Source of the DNA: Darksidea phi
Lineage: Eukaryota; Ascomycota; Dothideomycetes; Pleosporales; Lentitheciaceae
Length of the DNA: 64,000 bases
NCBI GenBank assembly: GCA_030770425.1
Contig: JASJFT010000002.1
Location: 248,001-312,000 of the forward strand
Direction of reading: 5' to 3'
Shown here: piece after piece, positions 1 to 9,786 of the stretch
Position numbering within the stretch: the first letter of the stretch is position 1
Layout: every line of letters starts with the position of its first letter
Notes under the pieces: generated by a model
The model's database searches: none
The model's input: only the letters and a program-made list of their open reading frames with translations
Told to the model about the DNA's origin: nothing
Translations under genes and position numbers: made by a program

Positions 1-504
1 GCTGCAGCTGTGGCGAGTCAGACCATTAGGTGGGGCCCAATCGGTCTTCCCTAGCAGTTTTTCCCTTCACCGGTCGAGCGATTCATTATTGGAATCCACC
101 AAAAGGATACTTGAGCCTGCACTGTCCGTAACAGATTACAGAAGGGAAACATGATTATCAAATCTTGAGGACTTGCGCAGCCGTCTCGCCCCTCAGAGAT
201 GTGGTTTGGCAGACTCCAAGCATCACAACATTTAATACTGTGTACTCATTTCTCAGAAGACTTAATTGGAGCTCTATCGAAAGCTCACCATCTCGCGCCG
301 CAACTCCCATCAATGCCGCCAAAATAAGCAATTTTACGTCGTCGAGATGCCATATCATACAAATCAGGAGGGAGATCACTGAAGATCACCAACCAAGGTC
401 TTAGTCAAACACCGATGTAGCCAAAAGTCCACTACGATCGACTAAAGTCGTCCGTCCAACATACAAATGAAAATCCCGGTCCAGTCGAACCAAAGGGCAA
501 TTGA
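1..504. other. Intergenic, nothing recognised
   Basis: No open frame here shows family similarity, codon bias or splice logic. The segment lies 3' of the RS-rich gene ending at 505 and probably holds its 3'UTR. A gene could begin to the left of the window. Confidence 0.5.
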
Positions 505-2107
505 CTAGAAAGCCGCCCCACTAACCTCTGAATCGTTGAGCGACCTCAACTGTTGCTCCGCAAGGTCGGATCTCAATGCAGCATTGTTCGCGTCTCTTTC
601 CAGGGCATCCCATTCTTTGATACTCTTGCGTTTGGCTGCCTCCTTCTGTTCAATAATCTCGCGTAACCTGCGGGCTTCTTCTTCGAGCTTGTTGATCTTC
701 CCGGTGTCATACAACTCAGGAGCTTTCTGACCTCCAGGGATCTCCTTTGGAAGGTCGGAGAGATGATCACGGAACCGCTGTGTCCGAGGGTAGGTTGTGG
801 ACGTACTATTGCTCGAGCCTCTGAATGGCGGAGCGAAAGGGGTCGGTCCGAGCGCTGAACCCCGAGGCCCGGATGGCGGTCCACCAAAATAGCTTGCTCC
901 ACCTCTTCCTCCCCAGTGTGCTGAACCTCTACGAGAAGGTGGGCCTGAAAAATCACGGGGCGCATCGTAACCGAAGCCTCCGCGACCACTCCCGCGAGGA
1001 CGAGTTGGAGCAGCGAGTACCGGATTGTTGCCGCGCGGGAATGTGGGAGGTTGTGGAGTCGAGTTCGAAGGGCCTGCTGGCGGAGAGATGGCCGGCGAAG
1101 GATAGCTGCGATTCGCAGGGCCAGTAGGTGGAACGCGTGAGTAGCCATCTCCATTGCGGTATGAGGCTGCCGGCCCGGTAGGTGGGGCGAATTCTCTCTC
1201 TCGGTCGCCTCTCGGACCCGTAGGTGGGGTATCGCGATGGGGCAGAGGCGATCGCTCCCGCTCTCGCTCACGAGGGTATTCTCGATCTCGTTCGCGGTAG
1301 GGTGATCGAGGCGCTGACACAGGGTCTCGATCTCTCATGATTCTATCCTCAGTCACAAGGGCAGCTCTGCTAGGATGGATCGGAGGGGGCGAGGAGCGCC
1401 GCGAGGTTGCTGCGGATTCTCGGCCTGAGGCTTCGTTGGACGCATATGCCGGTCTCATTGGAGAGGGGGATCTTCGACGCCATGAGTCTGATGCGTATGG
1501 CTCAGCGCGCTCTCTTCTCGGTGAGGGCGAGCGACGGCGGTAGTCTCTACTCTCACGAACAGGCGCAGGCGAGTAACGACGGGGAGGACTAGACTATATC
1601 AGTCACGGCAGCTGAGTGAATTCATCAGTTTGCATACCTTTGAGCACGGGAGCGGGGCTCATCGTAGCGGCTTTGGCGGGGAGGAGAGCGGACTCCACGA
1701 CTCCTGATCGGCGAAAGGTCCCTTTCCCTCGGTGGCGGCGACCTGTCGCGGCGCGGCGAGCGCGTGTATGAATCGTATTCGCGACGCGGAGGCGATCTGG
1801 CACGATCAATTCTGAAATCGTCTCTTCTGTCATCCCTTCTGTCATCCCTTCTAGGGGAATATGTCCTTCGTGGCGGAGACCGTGGCCTTGCTCTCCACCT
1901 GTCATCGTCGCGCCGCGGGCTGCGAGACCTCCTGCGAAACGCTGGCGAGCGGCTTCGCGGGCGAGATGAGCGACCACCTGGAGTGTATGTATCAGCACCG
2001 CTTAAGCCGCGGCGGGGTGGGGAGCGATTCGCGCGGTAGCTGTCGATGCGAGGGCCAGGGGAGCGCGGCCGATACGTGTTGGAGAACCTGTCATCTCTGT
2101 TCGCCAT
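505..2107 (-). CDS. RS-rich nuclear protein, SRRM-like, two exons
   Basis: Exons are 2107-1638 and 1588-505, with a 49-nt intron 1589-1637 (donor GTATGC; the second of two nearby AGs restores frame). This gives about 518 aa. I chose the ATG at 2107 (MANRDDRF) because its context ACATGG is better than anything upstream. The first third is dense in RS/SPRR and DDRR repeats. The middle holds repeated PPTGP blocks between Arg/Gly/Pro-rich stretches. The C-terminal 80 residues form a charged coiled coil (KLEEEARRLREIIEQKEAAKRK). RS domains of this kind occur in splicing coactivators and SR proteins. I see no RRM or PWI domain, so the role in mRNA processing is inferred from composition only. It lies 850 bp downstream of SF3b145 on the same strand. 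Confidence 0.72.
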
Positions 2108-2953
2108 GTTAGCTACGCAAAATGCGCACAAGCGGCATAGGAAGAGAAGCGAGCAAACAGCAGCATAGGCTGAAACATATCAACGCCTTTAGGGTACAAC
2201 AAACCTTCGGTCGCGATCTCGGTCTCGGTCTCTGTCCCTGTCCATCGTCTCGCGACAACCGGATATATTTTGTTGGTGCTGGATGGTCAAACGATATAGC
2301 AGGATACGCTGTGAAATGTTCTAAAATAGGAGAGCGAAGTTGCGAGCGTAGTTGTAGTGGTCAAGGTGTCGGCTTCGAGCTTGCAAAAAGTGAAGTTCCG
2401 CGCTAAGAGATTGCCAATGCAAAGCTTTGATCACGTGCGTCCTCATGGCGTCGCAAATGCGGCACTTAAATGTGTCGACTCAAGTCCCACGGCAAGAGTA
2501 AAATGAGCGTTACGCCACGACGGATGGCATCGATGACAGTCGCAGGTACGATCCCGAGCGGGAAAGATAATGGTTGGCGTAGGACATCCCATGCTTTTTT
2601 GAGAGATCGATGGCTCTCATTGCGCTCGTCTTCACAAGTCTTCCAGACCCAAAATAGCTTGCAGAGTCTTCCATCTTGACGAAATCACTGTTTGGTTCGA
2701 ATGCATTCCATGCCTCCTTCGCAAGTGTGAACTCTTGAATCCATTATGCACACCACTCTGTCATGGACGCTACCCGGTATGCCTACACGCCTTGCCATGG
2801 TTATTCATTCCCACGATCCTAAACGCCCATTACACCTGAGTTCCGCAGAACGTTTGATGCAATCTTCGTGCTGGTATCTTATACAAATCTTTACACGCCC
2901 ATCCGAATCTTTTCTCTCTCTGGAGAAGCTAAACCTTGATGGCATATGAGCAT
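2108..2953. other. Intergenic between RS-rich gene and SF3b145
   Basis: It carries the promoter of the RS-rich gene and the 3' end of the splicing factor gene. The only motif I can point to is a CACGTG at 2432. Short open frames here have no coding character. Confidence 0.5.
2432..2437. promoter_or_regulatory. CACGTG E-box upstream of RS-rich gene
   Basis: A perfect CACGTG palindrome lies about 325 bp upstream of the chosen start codon. The hexamer is the core site of bHLH factors such as Cbf1 in fungi. A related TCACGTGA lies upstream of the neighbouring splicing-factor gene. Function is inferred from the motif only. Confidence 0.3.
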
Positions 2954-4714
2954 TCATCGCCTGCTACGCTTCTCGCCGTCCCGTTTCGCCCTCTTTCGGC
3001 TCTCAGCAGCGATCATTTCGCTCAGATCATCTTGATCAATGCTCTGCCACTGACCCTGCATCTCTGCTTTCCTCTGAGCCTCGTATTGCTTCCTCAGCGC
3101 CTCCTTATCCATCTTATCATTGTCCGCCAGCGAGTCTACATCAACAGAGACTTCGATGTCACCGGCCTTGCGCTTGCGCTGCTTGCTGTCCCCAAACGTA
3201 TCTCGTCGAGCAGCATCGAGATCGTACGCATGTTCACCGCCAAAGAAACCGGTCGCCTGGATCTTCTTCTCCGGCAGAACTTGGAAGGCGCTCCGTGGCG
3301 CGCTTGGCTCTTCTGTCTCGATTCCTTTACGCTGCTTGCGCAGGGTGAACTCACCGCCGATAGTCTCGGTTCCTCCAATCTCTGAAGGTAGGACGGACGC
3401 CGTTGTCGTGGACGTCTGGATGCCAGAGATATCCCCCTGGCCTCCATCTTCCTCATCGCTACCGCTCTCTTCTTCGTCGCTCTCTTCCTCGTCGCTTTCA
3501 CCTTCAGCCCGCAGGACACCCCAAATGGACCGTTGTACAGGCTCGCCAACCTGTGTTGGGGCAGCCTGTTCTTGGAGGATACCTTGTCCGAGCGGATCGC
3601 CGCCCCATGTGGGACGATGAGAATGCTCGTCCACTGGCGGCCTACCCCACTGACCGGGCAGAAATCCCCAGGAGGCTCCCGGAGGTATAGGCGCATTCAC
3701 TCCGGGTATCTTCAGGTTAGGGTAAGAAGGTGGGGGCCCGAAGCGTTGTTGGTTGATAAGCCATGGCGGCGGGTGTCCAGGCGCCATGCCTAGGGCGTCC
3801 TTTAACTCGTCGCTCAGCACGCCTGGCTTAAGATGCACTAGGCTAGTTTCGAACTCCTTGCCCTCATAGTAGACCTCACCGTAGCTCGTCATCTCCGGCT
3901 TCGTCTGGCGGCGGAAAAAGGCGTCATAGAGCTTACCGTAATCCATGTCAAGCTTGCCCATTTTGCCTTGAACGCGCTCACGCTGCTTCTGCTTCAGCGT
4001 CATTTCGGCCTGCTTTTCGAGAACCGCATCGCGCATTTCGGAAATACCGGTCTCCTGGATGAACTTCGGCAATGCGAAGGGCTCCTTCTCAATGCCTCGC
4101 TTCGATGAGAGATACTCTCGCTTGAGGGACCAGTGATTAGGCACAGGAACGACATTCTTATAGCCCTTGATCGATATCAAAAGGCGTGGATCTGACGATG
4201 ATATATCTGTCCATTCGACCAGCTCTGGGTTCTTTACCATCGACTTGAGCTGGGCGACTGTCAACGTATTCATCTTCTTCCGTTGCTTCTTCGACATCTT
4301 CTTGGTGACCTCGTCCTCCTCGTCCGGGATATCGTCCTCGTCATAATAGACCTCGGGCTTGTCATCCTCCTTCGCAACTTCCTCAGCGGTAGGCTCCCGA
4401 AACTTCTCAAAGACGCGCTTGTACTGCTCAAAAAGCCGGTTGTCGAAGTCGTATTGGTCAGGGACGTCATCAAGTGCCAGAACGCTCGCGGCTCGGACCG
4501 CCTGTGTATCGTTATTTGCCTTGCCGTCGGGAGCAGGAGATTCGCTCTCACGCGCAGAGTCGCCGGCCTCGGATGGGGTCTCCTGGTGGGCCGTTAGTTT
4601 GATTTGGTGAAGAGAGAGTGCGACAAAACTCACGGCGCGCTGTGCCTTCTTCTTAGCTCGGCGGTAGGCGTTCTTCGACGCTTTCTTGCTGCTGGCCACT
4701 GCAGCTCCGGACAT
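2954..4714 (-). CDS. CUS1: Splicing factor 3b subunit 2 (SF3b145/SAP145, Cus1 family)
   Basis: This is a U2 snRNP SF3b component that helps anchor U2 at the branch site. The coding exons are 4714-4634 and 4582-2954, giving 569 aa. The N-terminus is basic (SKNAYRRAKKKAQR). It is followed by an acidic stretch (YYDEDDIPDEEDEV), the DUF382 core (MSKKQRKKMNTLTVAQLKSM, then VEWTDISSSDPRLL and VPVPNHWSLKREYLSSKRG) and the proline-rich PSP segment (LGMAPGHPPPWLINQQRFGPPPSYPNLKIPG). The C-terminus is charged with basic clusters. The length fits fungal members. Human SF3B2 is longer, with an extra N-terminus. The intron at 4583-4633 is 51 nt with donor GTGAGT, branch CTAAC and acceptor CAG. It has no in-frame stop, so an unspliced reading gives 586 aa. 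Intron identity rests on the splice signals and the poor fit of the 17 inserted residues. Confidence 0.93.
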   Translation of the reverse strand: MSGAAVASSKKASKNAYRRAKKKAQRAVSFVALSLHQIKLTAHQETPSEAGDSARESESPAPDGKANNDTQAVRAASVLALDDVPDQYDFDNRLFEQYKRVFEKFREPTAEEVAKEDDKPEVYYDEDDIPDEEDEVTKKMSKKQRKKMNTLTVAQLKSMVKNPELVEWTDISSSDPRLLISIKGYKNVVPVPNHWSLKREYLSSKRGIEKEPFALPKFIQETGISEMRDAVLEKQAEMTLKQKQRERVQGKMGKLDMDYGKLYDAFFRRQTKPEMTSYGEVYYEGKEFETSLVHLKPGVLSDELKDALGMAPGHPPPWLINQQRFGPPPSYPNLKIPGVNAPIPPGASWGFLPGQWGRPPVDEHSHRPTWGGDPLGQGILQEQAAPTQVGEPVQRSIWGVLRAEGESDEEESDEEESGSDEEDGGQGDISGIQTSTTTASVLPSEIGGTETIGGEFTLRKQRKGIETEEPSAPRSAFQVLPEKKIQATGFFGGEHAYDLDAARRDTFGDSKQRKRKAGDIEVSVDVDSLADNDKMDKEALRKQYEAQRKAEMQGQWQSIDQDDLSEMIAAESRKRAKRDGEKRSRR

Positions 4715-4779
4715 TGTGACGGTCGAAAGGAATGCGAGCGACCGCGATAACGACTCGCGCGGACGCGGAAAACGAGTCT

Positions 4780-4855
4780 CTGTGGGTTAGACGGAAATTC
4801 GCAAACGCACGATGGGGTAGCACCGACGGCAAAGGAAGTACGCGCGTTTACTTAC
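4780..4855 (-). other. Probable 5'UTR intron of SF3b145 gene
   Basis: On the minus strand there is a donor AAG|GTAAGT at 4855 and, 76 nt further, CTAAC-CCACAG ending at 4780, about 65 nt before the start codon. Both splice sites and the branch site match the consensus used throughout this window. No coding sequence is affected. Transcript data would settle it. Confidence 0.6.
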
Positions 4856-4959
4856 CTTGTGGGTTGGAGATGAAGGGAGCGCGTTGGTGGGGATGAGGTC
4901 AATGTTGAAATGTGAAGTTTTGGGCAAGCTGCGACTAGCGAAACTAGCCTAGTACTTTG

Positions 4960-4967
4960 TCACGTGA
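4960..4967. promoter_or_regulatory. TCACGTGA palindrome upstream of SF3b145 gene
   Basis: A perfect 8-bp palindrome sits about 105 bp upstream of the 5'UTR intron donor, in the expected promoter. The core is the bHLH E-box CACGTG. Its role is inferred. Confidence 0.35.
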
Positions 4968-5085
4968 ATCCGGCCTGTCGCGGTCGGCCTGCAAATTTCA
5001 CTTTCACCCTCCGGATATTTTTTTATCGTCTTATTCGTTTGCATAACCATACGCGAATCCACTTGTCATACATGCACTTCCACAC

Positions 5086-6029
5086 CTATGTCCGGTCGCT
5101 CTCCTCAAACTTCGCCCCCCAGAATCCCCGATAGTGCTTCTGCTGACCCAAATCATTGATCTGCTTGATCTCCACCGGCGTCAACTTGAACGTCATCGCC
5201 CTCAGGTAGTCACTCAACCTCTGCTCCTTGCTACTCGTCGTAATGGGGACCACGTCTTGATCGATACACCACCTGAGCGATATTTCACTCTCGCTAACCG
5301 CATACTTCTTCGCTAATCTTGCCATGAAGTCGTCAATGGGGCCGGGCCTTGCCTTTGTGACGGCAGACAGGGGACCGTACGCAGTGGTAGCAATCCCGTG
5401 CTTCTTGTGGAAGTCGAGCAGCTCAGTGCGTTGCAAGTAGGGATGGAGCTCGATTTGGTTGCAAGCGGGTACCACCTTTGCGGTCTTTAGGACCGCTGAG
5501 AGGTGCTTGGGAAGGTAGTTTGAGACACCGATGGACTTCGTGAGGCCGGCTGCTTGCAGTTTCTCCATGGCCGCCCAGGTGGATTGCAGTTGTTCCTCTG
5601 TCTCAGCGAAGAAAGGGCTGTGGATGAGGTACCTAAGAGATAATTAGCATGCTACACCCATACCGAAAGCGTGAGGGCGTTGTACAGATCAACGTAGTCT
5701 AGCTGCAACTTGTGCAAGCTTGCCTTCAGCGAGCCCTCAATGTCGTCCATATTCCTGTTGCACTTGGTGACAATATAAAGCTTCTCGCGCGGGACACCAC
5801 CCTCCTTGATCGCCTTCCCAACCTCAAGTTCAGTCTTGTACATCTCTGCGCTATCAACATGAGTATACCCAAGCTTAATAGCAAGCTTTACGCCATCGAC
5901 GACGCCCTGATCGAGCTTGCTCTCCTCCCCTTGCTTGTACCACGCTGTTCCGGTACCGTACCCGAGCATGGGCATTGATGTTCCATCGTTTAACTTGAGC
6001 AACGGAATATTGCTGGTGATGTTCGCCAT
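5086..6029 (-). CDS. NAD(P)H-dependent aldo-keto reductase
   Basis: Exons are 6029-5686 and 5632-5086, with a 53-nt intron that joins DLY to LIHSP, giving 296 aa. It has the single (beta/alpha)8-barrel layout of fungal aldo-keto reductases. The catalytic tetrad is visible: Asp59 and Tyr64 in HVDSAEMY, Lys89 in IVTK and His119 in LIHSP. The conserved GVSNY and NQIELHPYLQR motifs follow. The C-terminal strand VPITTSSKEQRL binds the cofactor 2'-phosphate or ribose region in this family. The family reduces aldehydes, ketones or ketoacyl lactones in the cytosol. The sequence resembles the AKR3-type reductases, but the substrate cannot be read from it. No secretion signal is present. Confidence 0.9.
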
Positions 6030-6762
6030 CTAGAAACAGGTTCGTCCAAAGTTTCCAAGAGCAGCGGAGCACAAGTGAGTATATATGAGTAGACCGAGCC
6101 AAGAAGATTGGAGAACAGTGTTTAGGTACAGCTTGAGGAAGGGCAGAGAGCATACTATTGCGAGGCTGAAAGCCACAATGCCGAAGTGGGGTAGTTGTAC
6201 TATGACCTCATCGCGTCCGCATACGATGTGATCGCAATTGCTTTACCAACCCATTACATTTTGTGAGAGGCGCTTCCCGATGATAGAGTTTACATGGAAT
6301 CTGCTGACTACAATGCTGTGCCACCTAGATGCATAAGTACTATCCATTCAAGCCAACATGCACCATGCTCCGAGCTCACAGCCACGGCGTGCCCAAGCAT
6401 CGGCTCGTGCATAGGAGAAAGCTTCGCCATGAACGTTTAAAACACCACCAGTACAAGGACGTATGTTTTTCTTTTTGAAAGTGCTTAATTGCTGGTATCC
6501 TACATACACTATGCAACTGAAGACAGAGCGTCTAATCTAGCATGCATAAAACTGATGTGGCTGCCACTCTTCCCCTATTACCGGTAGACGTGCGCAGCCA
6601 GGTATAACAAAGAAAAGGAAAGGATAAGGTGTAACGTCAGGAGCGTGCCCGGGTTGTTTTACATAATTGTTTTTGGGTTCTATTACAGGGTCAACAACAT
6701 CGACACTCGCTTCAACCCTATCCACGTAAATTTCATTATATTATTGCGGCCCCGTAGCGACC
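6030..6762. other. Intergenic between aldo-keto reductase and PMA1
   Basis: This holds the reductase promoter on one side and the PMA1 3'UTR on the other. I see no further gene, repeat or RNA in it. Confidence 0.5.
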
Positions 6763-9700
6763 TTAGGCGCTCTTCTCGTGCTGTGTGGAGACACGCTGTA
6801 ATGAGACAACTAGGGATAACATTAGCTAAGAGTGAGTGGAAATTGGAAGAGCGAGATTGCTTACCGAAATCCTCAAGCGACCGCTGCTTCTGGTCCTTCT
6901 TAGGCGACTTGCCATGCATGAGATCATCGAAGCCCTGGCTACCCTGGAGAAGGTAGTAGATGCCGCCCATGACACAGAAGACACCGAAGGAGAAGATCCA
7001 GATACGGACGACAGCAACGATGCTGGTCTGGCCACCAACGAACCAACCGAAGATACAGAAAAGTGTGGCCAGGATATCGACGACCAGGATGGCGCCGGAC
7101 AGTTGCCACGAAGGAATGGATGACCAGAAGGGACCGTTGGCACGAGTGATGAAGATCAGCCAGTTCTCTGAAAGCGAGATCTGGAGGAAGAGAACCTCAT
7201 CGCGAACACCAAAGTTCTGGACGATACCACCGCTGATACCTTGACCATTGGGCAGAGGACGATTCTGGTAGGGGAACATGGTGGTGAGGGTGATCCAAGT
7301 ACCGATGGCCAGAACGACGCCGAGAAGGACCGACATACCCCAGAGCTTGGGCAGGTTCCACTTCACAGGGGTCTTGCTGAAGGGCGCATTATCGTAGGCG
7401 ATGGCCAGGGTAGCAATGTCAGCGAAAATGGCGATGAAGACCACGAGCTGCAAGTTGAGCGAGGTATTCAAGATAGCGATCCACAGGCCCAAGAAGATCT
7501 CAAGATGGAGAGACAGAGCGATACGGTAGACGACGTAGGCGTACATGCGGTGGAAAATCTGGCGGGAAGTCTTGAGAGCGTCGATGATAGCAGACAAACC
7601 GGGGGCGAGGAAGACGATATCGGCGGCAGAGCGAGCGGCATCAGATGCACCCTCGACGGCAATACCAGTATCAGCCTTCTTGAGAGACGGGGCGTCGTTC
7701 ACACCGTCGCCAGTCATAGCAACGAGGTAGCCACGCTGTTGGAGAATCTCAACGACGTTGTACTTGTGTTGGGGGAAAACCTCAGCGAAACCATCGGCAG
7801 CCTCGACGAAATCGTAGACCTCGGAACCGGGCATTTCGCCACCACCACCTAGACCGAGACGTTCAGCGTTATAGATGTTAGTACCGAGACCGAGTTGACG
7901 AGAAGTCTCCCTGGCGATACCGACGGCGTCACCAGTCAACATCTTGATGGAAAGACCTAGGGTCCTGGCCTCGTTGACAGTGCGACCGGTATCGTGACGA
8001 GGCGGGTCAGAGCAGGGCATGATACCAAGGATCTCCCAGGAGTTGTTGCCACGCTTGCGAGCGACACCGAGCGAACGGAAACCACGGGTAGCAAATTCGG
8101 CGACCTTGTTCTTGTAGGCCTCATCGATGGCTTCGGGGATAGGGTGGTCCTCCTCGACAGTCTTGAGTACGAAAAGCGGAGCTCCCTTGACACAGATGAT
8201 GCGCTCGCCTTGGGGAGACTCGACCACGGCCTGGACCTTCTTCGAGACAGGATCGAAGGGGTGGAAGTCAATGACCTTGTACTTGCTGAGGACAGACTTG
8301 GCGCGGGGGTAGAACTTGAGAGACTTGAGGAAAGCCTTGTCAATGGCATCGATACCCTTCTTCTTGCGGGAGGCGGCCAAACAGGCAGTGAGCATAAGAT
8401 CTTCAGGCTCTACACCGGCGACGGTGTAGGGCTCGGCGAGCGACAGCTTGTTCTTGGTCAAAGTACCGGTCTTGTCAGAGCAGAGAATTTCGACACCGGC
8501 GAGGGACTCGATGGCGCTGAGCTTCTGGACGATAGCCTGCTTCTTGGCGAGGTAGGCAGCGCCGACGGCCATGGTGGTGGTGACGACGGCAGGAAGACCG
8601 ACAGGGACACCGATGATGGTAATGGCAAGCGTGAACTCGAGAATGTGGACGATGCCATTGGAGCGGTAGAAAGAGCTGACCCAGACAACAAGGAGGGTGG
8701 CAATGACCAAGATGAGAAGAACCGTACCGATTCCGTTAAGCACCTCAGTGAAGTGACCAGTTCCACCGGAGGCACTGGCGACGAGAGAGGCGGCACGACC
8801 GACGAAGGTGGAGTCACCGGTAGCGGTGATGACGATGAAAGCCTCACCACGCTTGACAGCAGAGGAAGCATAGCAGACATCGCCCTTGTGCTTATCGACG
8901 GCAAGAGACTCGCCGGTGATGGCGGACTGGTCAACCTGGAGGAAAGCGTCTTCGGTGACAATGCGACCGTCGGCGGGGATGATGGTACCCTCCTCGACTT
9001 GGAGGATATCACCAGGGACGACCTGGGGGGCCTCGACTTCAGTGAGTGCGCCATCGCGAAGGACGGTGGCCTTGAGAGCGAGCGTCTTCTTCAACTCGGC
9101 GACGATGGAACCGGCTTGGTATTCTTGGATGAAACCAACGAAGGCGTTGAGCAAGAGCAGACCACAGATGACACCGAAATCGACCCAATCCTCAAGACCA
9201 GCGGCGAGGACGGCGGCAGCCTCCATGACGAACTGGATGGGACCGACGAAGAACATGAGGAACTTGAGGATCATGTTCTCCTTCTCCTCTGCGCCTTGTT
9301 AGCATGCACTCGCAGGCATCGAGACAAGACACACGCACCCTTCATCTGATTCAGACCATACTTCTTGCGGCGGTTGCCGACCTCGACGGTGGTGAGACCG
9401 ACGCGGGTGTCGGTCTGGAGCAGCTCCTCGGGCACGACGCGCGCAGCGCCAGCCTGGACCTCCTCTTCGTCGTCGTAGTCGATGGCAGCATCCTGCGACT
9501 CGAGCTCCTCGATGAGGGCGTCAATGTCCTCGTCCTCTTCCTCCGCCTCTAAGCCGGCCTTGGGGGGCAGGGCCTTGTCGTCGTGGGCGTGGCCATACTC
9601 CTTCTTCTCATCCTGCGACGCGCATTAGCAAGCCGGCGCGGGCTGGCTGGGCGGGCGATAGACTCACGAGCTGTCCGCTGGGCACGTTGGTGCCGAGGTG

Positions 9701-9786
9701 GTTTGGCGGGATTGCGCCCGTGTTCTGCAAGGGTCAGCTCCGGGCAATGGCAGCATCAGTGGCGGCGGGCGGCCTACCTCGGCCAT
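6763..9786 (-). CDS. PMA1: Plasma-membrane H+-ATPase (P3A-type)
   Basis: This electrogenic proton pump energises nutrient uptake across the plasma membrane. Five exons (9786-9778, 9724-9668, 9612-9339, 9288-6865, 6809-6763) encode 936 aa. The N-terminus is acidic ([18 protein letters not shown]), followed by TM1-2, the actuator motif TGES, TM4 ([10 protein letters not shown]), the phosphorylation site CSDKTGTLT at about residue 385, the nucleotide-binding motif KGAPLFVL, the hinge [23 protein letters not shown], and TM5-10. The hinge text continues through [10 protein letters not shown]. The last 47-nt exon encodes [15 protein letters not shown]. This carries the Ser-Thr pair that is phosphorylated in yeast Pma1 to relieve autoinhibition. 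Codon use is strongly C-ending, as in highly expressed fungal genes. This produces long antisense open frames, which are not genes. The first coding exon is only nine nucleotides. Confidence 0.97.

Noticed and set aside
7994..9349. 451-codon plus-strand open frame opposite PMA1
   Set aside because: It is a shadow created by the biased codon use of PMA1. The composition is Asp/Gly/Leu-rich with no domain, and the sense frame is unambiguous.
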